NCBI GenBank assembly: GCA_044370415.1
Contig: JBILVO010000124.1
Location: 1-11,273 of the forward strand
Origin: CAMCQY01 sp044370415
Lineage (GTDB): Bacteria > Planctomycetota > Planctomycetia > Pirellulales > UBA1268
Reading direction: 5' to 3'
Length of the DNA: 11,273 bases
Below are positions 6,499-11,273 of the stretch, in pieces; positions within the stretch are counted from its first letter, which is position 1; each line of letters starts with the position of its first letter. The translations under genes were made by a program, and so were the position numbers. Below the pieces are notes generated by a model that did not search any database, was not told the origin of the DNA, and saw only the letters and a program-made list of their open reading frames with translations.

Positions 6499-8265
6499 AT
6501 GGAAGCACGCGATACCGACATGAAGTACGGCTCCCGGCACGTGGCCGAGCCGGAGGACGCCCCGGGCGGCGTGTCGCCGGCCATGCTCCGCACCGGCCTG
6601 TTCCTGCTGGCCGGGCTCGGGATGCTGGGGCTCGGTGTGGCGGTACAGCCGCGGTTCAGTTCAGCGCCGGTCGAGTCGGAGGAACAGCGGGTGCTCTTTC
6701 CCGAGCTCTCCGATGCGGCGAAGGCCGCGAGCCTCGAGATCGTCTCGTACGACGACGAGCTCTCCACGCTGCATCCGTTCAAGGTGATGCAGTCGGGCGG
6801 GGTGTGGGTGCTGCCGGCGCACCAGAACTACCCGGCGGACGCCAGGGAGCATCTTGCGGCGGCCGCGACGTCGCTCGTCGACCTGAAGATGCTCGACGTG
6901 GTGAGCCGTTCGCCCGGCGACCACGAGACGTACGGCGTCATCGAGCCCGACCCGGAAAAGATCAAGCCGGGCATGACCGGCGTCGGCCAGCTCGTCGAGA
7001 TCCGGGACGCGTCGGGCAACAAGCTGGCACGGCTCGTCGTGGGGAAGGAAGACAAGCGGCGGTCCGGCGAGGGTGCCGACGGGCCGCCGCTGCGGTTCGT
7101 CCGCAAGGCGGGCCAGGACCCGATCTACCGCGTGCAGATCGACACGTCGAAGTTCACGACGAAGTTCGGCGACTGGATCGAGAAGGATCTGCTGAAGCTC
7201 TCCCCGTGGGACGTGCGCCGGCTGCAGCTCGAGGACTACAAGCTCGTCGCGGTCGAGTCGAGCGGCCGCGTCGGCGTGCAGCAGGACCGTGAGAGCAAGA
7301 TCGACATCGCGTACGACGACAAGCAGGCGAAGTGGTCGCTGGTCAGGCTCGAGTCGTTCGCCGGCGGTCGCGATGCGAAGGAGGAGACGCTCGCCGAGGG
7401 GGAGGAGCTGGCGTCCGAGAAGCTCAACGACCTGAAGAACGCGCTGGCCGACCTGAAGATCATCGACGTGGCCCGCAAGCCCGCCGGGCTGAGCGCCGAG
7501 CTGAAGGCGGCCGAGTCGTTCACCAACGACCGCGAGGCGGTGACGTCGATGCAGCAGCGCGGCTTCCTGCCGCTGAAGTCCGGGGAGATTCTCTCGACCG
7601 ACGGCGAGACGATCGTCGGGATGAAGGACGGCGTGGAGTACGTGCTGCGGTTCGGGGCGGCGACCACGGTGGCCGCCGAGGGCGGGCAGGACGACGCGAA
7701 GAAGCCGGGCGCCGGCTCCGGCAAGGACGATGGGGGCGATGCCAGCGGCAGGTACCTGCTCGTGATGGCCCGGTTCAACGAATCGCTGTTGGAGAAGCCG
7801 CAGCTCGAGCCGTTGCCGGAGGTGCCCGGAGCCGCGAAGGACGCCGCAACGAAGGACGGCCCGGAGGACGGCGGCAAGAGTGACGCGAAGAGTGACGCGA
7901 AGGATGGTGCGGCCGACGATGCGAAGGACGACGCCGCGAAGGAGTCGACGCCGGACGCCGCCGAGGCGCTCAAGAAGGCGGACGAGGCGGAGGCGGCTGC
8001 ACAGGCCGCCATCGAGAGCCGCCGACGGGTGGAGCGGGAGAACCGCCGCAAGCAGGACGACTACGACGACAAGGTGAAGGCCGCGCAGAAGCGGGTGCGC
8101 GACCTCAATGGACGGTTCGCCGACTGGTACTACGTCGTTCCCGACAAGGAGTACGCGAAGATCCATCTCGACCGCGGCGACGTCGTCAAGAAGGCGGACG
8201 CGAAGTCTGCCGAGGCGGGGGCGATCCCGCCCGTGCCTGCGGCCCCCGCAGCGGACGGACAGTGA
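6499..8265 (+). CDS. Membrane-anchored DUF4340-like protein of the Gld-type ABC set
   Basis: The protein has 588 residues from ATG 6499. A 27-residue charged N-terminus is followed by one hydrophobic segment at about 30-50 (LRTGLFLLAGLGMLGLGVAV). This suggests a single-pass anchor with the rest outside the cytoplasm. The body resembles DUF4340: W103 with YPAD at 111-114, LVDLKMLDVVSRSPGDHETYGV near 126-147, and a second similar segment with W279 and LADLKIIDVARKPAG at 316-330. Residues 439-500 are low complexity, rich in Ala, Asp and Lys (DAK steps). A charged helix follows at about 490-537, then RFADWYYVVPDKEYAKIHL (539-557). Proteins of this family often sit beside GldA/GldFG-type ABC genes, as here, 77 bp after the permease. 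The molecular role is unknown; I infer an accessory or substrate-binding part of the same complex. No catalytic motif was seen. Confidence 0.8.
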   Translation: MEARDTDMKYGSRHVAEPEDAPGGVSPAMLRTGLFLLAGLGMLGLGVAVQPRFSSAPVESEEQRVLFPELSDAAKAASLEIVSYDDELSTLHPFKVMQSGGVWVLPAHQNYPADAREHLAAAATSLVDLKMLDVVSRSPGDHETYGVIEPDPEKIKPGMTGVGQLVEIRDASGNKLARLVVGKEDKRRSGEGADGPPLRFVRKAGQDPIYRVQIDTSKFTTKFGDWIEKDLLKLSPWDVRRLQLEDYKLVAVESSGRVGVQQDRESKIDIAYDDKQAKWSLVRLESFAGGRDAKEETLAEGEELASEKLNDLKNALADLKIIDVARKPAGLSAELKAAESFTNDREAVTSMQQRGFLPLKSGEILSTDGETIVGMKDGVEYVLRFGAATTVAAEGGQDDAKKPGAGSGKDDGGDASGRYLLVMARFNESLLEKPQLEPLPEVPGAAKDAATKDGPEDGGKSDAKSDAKDGAADDAKDDAAKESTPDAAEALKKADEAEAAAQAAIESRRRVERENRRKQDDYDDKVKAAQKRVRDLNGRFADWYYVVPDKEYAKIHLDRGDVVKKADAKSAEAGAIPPVPAAPAADGQ

Positions 8266-8351
8266 CCGCCCGGCCCGGCGCCGCCCGAGCCTGCAGGGGC
8301 GCGCCGCTCCGGCGGCCGGTTCACGCACGGCGGGCGATTGGCCACGCCGGC

Positions 8352-8379
8352 TTGTGGAGTCTCCCCGCGGCCCGATAAT
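8352..8379 (+). promoter_or_regulatory. Candidate sigma-70-type promoter before the desaturase
   Basis: TTGTGG (8352-8357) and GATAAT (8374-8379) are separated by 16 bases. The -10 box matches TATAAT at five of six positions, which is notable in such GC-rich DNA; the -35 matches only three. Transcription would start near 8386 and give a leader of roughly 50 bases before ATG 8437. The rest of the 171-bp gap (8266-8436) holds a GC-only hairpin at 8303-8316 without a T-run, and no other feature that I can see. Confidence 0.35.
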
Positions 8380-8427
8380 GACGGGTCTGCACTCCATCCC
8401 TCCCCGCCGGCCTCCGGCGCCGTCATC

Positions 8428-8431
8428 AGGA
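8428..8431 (+). promoter_or_regulatory. Ribosome binding site supporting the desaturase start at 8437
   Basis: AGGA lies 5 bases before ATG 8437. The frame is also open from a TTG at 8338, but that codon lies upstream of the candidate promoter and the added 33 residues (Pro/Ser-rich) show no desaturase character, so the ATG is preferred. Confidence 0.5.
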
Positions 8432-8436
8432 TCGCC

Positions 8437-9414
8437 ATGCACTCATCCCCTGCGGCGCCGGCCGCGGCCTCCGGCACCGAACGGTTGTCCGCTGGTGTCC
8501 GCCACACGCACGTCGGCGCCGGTGTCCGCCGGGATGCCGTGCACTGGGAGTATCTGCTGCCCATTTTCGTGGTGCACTCGCTGGCGTGCCTCGCCCTGCT
8601 GCCCTGGTGCTTCAGTTGGTCGGGGCTTGTCATGGCGCTCGCGGGGACGATCCTCTTCGGCGCTGGCATCAATCTCGGCTACCACCGTCTGCTCACCCAC
8701 CGCAGCCTGAAGGTGCCGCTGTGGCTCGAGCGGGCGTTGACGACGGTGGCCCTCTGCTGCCTGGAAGACACGCCGACCCGCTGGGTGGCGACGCATCGGC
8801 TCCATCACGTGCACTCCGACGAGCCCGAAGATCCGCACACCCCGCGCGACGGCGTCGGCTGGTCGCACATGGGCTGGCTCATGAGGCGGGCGCCCGACAG
8901 GCGGACGCTGGCCTTCTTCGACAAGTACGCCCGCGACATCATCGCCGACCGCTACTACCGGTTCCTCGAGCGGCACCCGACGTCGATCCTCTGGATCTAC
9001 CTGGCACACGTGCTCGTGTTCGCCCTGGCCGGCCTGCTGGTCGGCCGCCTCGCGGGCGGCGACTGGGACCACGGCGTCCGCCTCGCGGCCAGTTGGGTCG
9101 TGTGGGCCGCGTTTGTCCGCACCGTGCTCGTCTGGCACATCACCTGGAGCGTGAATTCGCTGTCGCATCTCTTCGGCTACCGCACGTACGACACCGGCGA
9201 GGACAGCCGCAACAACTGGTTCGTGGCGCTGGTGGCGGCCGGTGAGGGCTGGCACAACAACCACCATCACGACCCGGCCAGCGCGTCGGTGAGGCACAAG
9301 TGGTGGGAATTCGACCTCACCTACTGCTTCATCCTCCTGCTCGCCCGTCTCGGCCTGGCCACCGACATCATCCAGCCGCGGCACGTGCGCCAGGCGGCCG
9401 CATCGCGGCACTGA
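8437..9414 (+). CDS. Membrane acyl-CoA/acyl-lipid fatty acid desaturase (delta-9 type)
   Basis: This is an integral membrane di-iron enzyme of 325 residues that would introduce a double bond into a fatty acyl chain using O2 and an electron donor. The three histidine boxes are visible: HRLLTH (83-88), HRLHH (120-124, followed by DPH at 132-134) and HNNHH (273-277). The conserved SLSH (241-244) before FGYRTYDTGEDSRNNW is also present. Hydrophobic segments lie near 38-58, 63-80, 183-204 and 214-235. These match the stearoyl-CoA desaturase-like family, but the exact position of desaturation and whether the substrate is a CoA ester or a lipid cannot be read. No fused cytochrome b5 is present, so a separate ferredoxin or reductase is needed. 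fabH starts 19 bp downstream, which suggests one transcript for acyl-chain synthesis and modification. Confidence 0.92.
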   Translation: MHSSPAAPAAASGTERLSAGVRHTHVGAGVRRDAVHWEYLLPIFVVHSLACLALLPWCFSWSGLVMALAGTILFGAGINLGYHRLLTHRSLKVPLWLERALTTVALCCLEDTPTRWVATHRLHHVHSDEPEDPHTPRDGVGWSHMGWLMRRAPDRRTLAFFDKYARDIIADRYYRFLERHPTSILWIYLAHVLVFALAGLLVGRLAGGDWDHGVRLAASWVVWAAFVRTVLVWHITWSVNSLSHLFGYRTYDTGEDSRNNWFVALVAAGEGWHNNHHHDPASASVRHKWWEFDLTYCFILLLARLGLATDIIQPRHVRQAAASRH

Positions 9415-9433
9415 CCCGGGGAACGCCGTCGCG

Positions 9434-10468
9434 ATGTCCGAGATCCTCACCTCCCCCCGGCGAGCGCGGTTCGGCCGGGCCACGGGCTTCCGGGTCGTCG
9501 GCACGGGCAGCGCCGTTCCCGATGCCGTCGTGACGAACGCCGACCTCGCCCGGCTGGGGTGCGATCCCGAGTGGATCGTAACGCGGTCCGGCATCCACGA
9601 GCGGCGGCACGCGTCGCCCGAGATCGCCACGAGCGACCTGGCTGCCGCTGCCGCCGAGGCGGCCATCGCCGGCACGCGGGTCGACCGACATGACGTCGAC
9701 CTGCTCGTACTCGGCACGTTCACGCCAGACATGTCGATCCCCTCGACGGCCTGCATCGTGCAGGAAAAGCTCGGGCTCGACGCCCCGGCGATGGACGTCA
9801 CCGCGGCCTGTGCCGGGTTCGCCTACGCGCTGGTGACGGCGGCCAACTTCCTGGCGGCGGGCTCGAGCCGGCTGGCGCTGGTGATCGGGGCCGACACCAA
9901 TTCCCGCGTGGTCGATCCGGAGGATGTGAAGACCTGGCCGCTCTTCGGCGATGGCGCCGGCGCGGTGCTGCTGGAGGCCGCGGAGGGGGAGGGCTCCGGC
10001 CGCGAGCACGGACTGCTCGCCTTCTCGCTCGGCTCCGACGGCCGCGGCGCGGGCCTGCTGGCCTGCCCCATGAGCGGATCGCGCCGGCCGGTCAGCATGG
10101 AGGGGCTCGCCCGCCGGGAGCAGTTCATGCAGATGGACGGCCGGGCGGTGTTCAAGTGGGCGATCCAGGTCGCGGCCGACAACATCCGTCGCGTGGTCGA
10201 GCGATCGGGCATCGCCATGGAGGCGGTCGACCTGTTCGTGCTCCATCAGGCCAACGCCCGGATCATCGAGGGTGCCCGCGAGTCGCTCGGCATTGCGGCC
10301 GACAGGTTCGCGATGAACATCGACCGCTACGGCAACACGTCGAGCGGGTCGATACCGCTGGCGCTGGACGAGGCCTGGCGGACGGGCCGCGTCGGCCCGG
10401 GCAGCACCGTCGTGGTGTGCGGGTTCGGGGGCGGTCTGGCATGGGGCAGTGCGGTGTGGAGGCTGTGA
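9434..10468 (+). CDS. fabH: 3-oxoacyl-ACP synthase III (FabH)
   Basis: This cytoplasmic condensing enzyme starts type II fatty acid synthesis by joining an acyl-CoA primer to malonyl-ACP. It has 344 residues. The catalytic triad is clear: Cys126 in DVTAACAGFAYAL, His271 in LHQANARII and Asn301 in YGNTSSGSIP, corresponding to E. coli C112, H244 and N274. Other family segments are WIVTRSGIHERR (47-58), FGDGAGAVLLE (171-181) and the C-terminal CGFGGGLAWGS. The chain is about 25 residues longer than E. coli FabH, partly through a 20-residue N-terminal extension. GGGGA at 9418-9422 is a plausible, slightly distant ribosome site. The gene lies away from the usual plsX-fabD-fabG cluster and next to a desaturase. 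It may therefore be a second FabH or a related KASIII-like enzyme with another primer preference; substrate specificity is not readable. Confidence 0.92.
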   Translation: MSEILTSPRRARFGRATGFRVVGTGSAVPDAVVTNADLARLGCDPEWIVTRSGIHERRHASPEIATSDLAAAAAEAAIAGTRVDRHDVDLLVLGTFTPDMSIPSTACIVQEKLGLDAPAMDVTAACAGFAYALVTAANFLAAGSSRLALVIGADTNSRVVDPEDVKTWPLFGDGAGAVLLEAAEGEGSGREHGLLAFSLGSDGRGAGLLACPMSGSRRPVSMEGLARREQFMQMDGRAVFKWAIQVAADNIRRVVERSGIAMEAVDLFVLHQANARIIEGARESLGIAADRFAMNIDRYGNTSSGSIPLALDEAWRTGRVGPGSTVVVCGFGGGLAWGSAVWRL

Positions 10469-10476
10469 CGTCACGC

Positions 10477-10482
10477 GAGGAG
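10477..10482 (+). promoter_or_regulatory. Ribosome binding site for pepF
   Basis: GAGGAG lies 4 bases before ATG 10487, within the 18-bp gap after the fabH stop. It supports this start and co-translation from the fabH message. No independent promoter fits in so short a gap. Confidence 0.6.
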
Positions 10483-10486
10483 AGCC

Positions 10487-11273
10487 ATGGCTGACGAGAA
10501 CGGTGCGGTGAGGCGGCTGCCCGCCCGGCGGGACGTGCCCGTGGGCGACACGTGGGATCTGTCGAGCCTCTTCTCCTCCGACGCCGAGTGGGAGCAGGCG
10601 CTGGCCGCGTGGGAGCGGCGCATCCCGGGCTTCGCGGACTTCGCCGGCACGCTCGGCGTGTCGGCCGACCGGCTCGCCGAGTGCCTCGAGTTCGACCTGG
10701 CCCTGGACCGCGAGGGGGATCGCCTGGGCACCTACGCCCACCTGCGGGCCAGCGAGGACCAGTCGGCGGCGGAGGCGCAGCGGATGACCGGCCGCTTCCA
10801 GCACGTCGCCACGCTCGCCGGCGAGAAGGCCAGCTTCCTCAGGCCCGAGATCCTGTCGATCCCGCCCGCCACGCTGGCGGCCTGGATGGAACTGCCGGTG
10901 CTCGCGCCCTACCGCCTGCTGCTCGAGCGGCTCGTCCGCACCCGGTCCCACACGCTGTCGCAGCCGGAAGAGAAGCTGCTGGCGATGCAGGGCACCTTCG
11001 CGGGGACGGCCGCACGCGTGTTCCGTCAGCTCACCGACGCCGACATGAAGTTCGGCAGCGTGACGACGGGCCGGGGCGAGCGGATCGAGCTCTCCAATGC
11101 CACGTTCGTGACGCTCCTGCACGACACCGTTCCGGACGTGCGCCGGACCGCGTTCCACCAGTATTACGCGCAGTACGAGGGCCATGCCAACACGCTCGCC
11201 GCGACGCTCTCGGGGTCGAACGAGCGGGACGTCTACGCGGCCCGCGTGCGGAAGTACCCCAGTGCCGTCGAGG
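10487..11273 (+). CDS. pepF: Oligoendopeptidase F-like M3 peptidase, N-terminal part (3' end outside window)
   Basis: The frame is open from ATG 10487 to the window end, giving 262 residues with no stop. The N-terminus has the PepF pattern: a short charged lead, then DTWDLSSLF (about 21-29), a spaced acidic helix, YAHLRASEDQS and the later helical segments LSQPEEKLLA, VFRQLTDADMKFG and RRTAFHQYYAQYEGHANTLAATL. Members of this family are about 600 residues long. They cleave small peptides in the cytoplasm using a zinc HEXXH motif. That motif lies in the C-terminal half and is outside the window, so catalytic competence cannot be judged here. Translation probably follows fabH, and the functional link with lipid genes is unclear. 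Confidence 0.85.
   Translation, partial: MADENGAVRRLPARRDVPVGDTWDLSSLFSSDAEWEQALAAWERRIPGFADFAGTLGVSADRLAECLEFDLALDREGDRLGTYAHLRASEDQSAAEAQRMTGRFQHVATLAGEKASFLRPEILSIPPATLAAWMELPVLAPYRLLLERLVRTRSHTLSQPEEKLLAMQGTFAGTAARVFRQLTDADMKFGSVTTGRGERIELSNATFVTLLHDTVPDVRRTAFHQYYAQYEGHANTLAATLSGSNERDVYAARVRKYPSAVE

Noticed and set aside
9368..11185. 605-residue reverse-strand open frame opposite fabH and pepF
   Set aside because: The + strand has a complete FabH catalytic triad and PepF motifs. The reverse frame has no family features.

Overview
The window is about 70% GC and gene-dense, and every gene I can support is on the + strand. The best guess for the source is a planctomycete (Planctomycetota, Pirellulales-like). 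This is inference from three things: a GldA / GldFG-fusion / DUF4340 gene set, an N-terminal extension on NadB, and a low-complexity repeat protein whose C-terminal module resembles large planctomycete membrane-associated proteins. I could not run a taxonomic search. No rRNA, tRNA, CRISPR array, insertion sequence or phage gene was seen.

Layout. (1) Positions 2-823 hold the 3' end of a large repeat protein that begins outside the window. Its true frame opens with 17 tandem 15-bp units coding for QGDGK-type pentapeptides, followed by a flexible linker and a helical C-terminal module. (2) nadB (L-aspartate oxidase, 820-2499) overlaps it by an ATGA junction. (3) A 312-bp gap (2500-2811) starts with two terminator-like hairpins. 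(4) A three-gene set follows. It consists of a GldA-type ABC ATPase (2812-3570), a 922-residue fusion of an ABC-2 permease with a GldG-like auxiliary domain (3653-6421), and a membrane-anchored DUF4340-like protein (6499-8265). (5) A 171-bp gap (8266-8436) carries a candidate promoter. (6) A lipid-related set comes last: a membrane fatty acyl desaturase (8437-9414), FabH (9434-10468) and the start of an M3-family oligoendopeptidase F (10487 to the window end).

How the genes work together. NadB makes iminoaspartate for NAD synthesis, although no nadA or nadC is visible here. The GldA/GldFG/DUF4340 set looks like one membrane machine. The ATPase would drive the permease, while the GldG-like and DUF4340 domains sit outside the membrane; its substrate is unknown. 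The desaturase and FabH are 19 bp apart and plausibly co-expressed, which links initiation of fatty acid synthesis to acyl-chain desaturation. PepF starts 18 bp after fabH and may simply share the transcript.

Many long reverse-strand and alternate-frame open frames exist because of the GC content, and none of them shows a recognisable domain. The least ordinary parts are the pentapeptide minisatellite with its nested block duplication, the ABC permease-GldG fusion with its DUF4340 partner, and the hairpins between genes.
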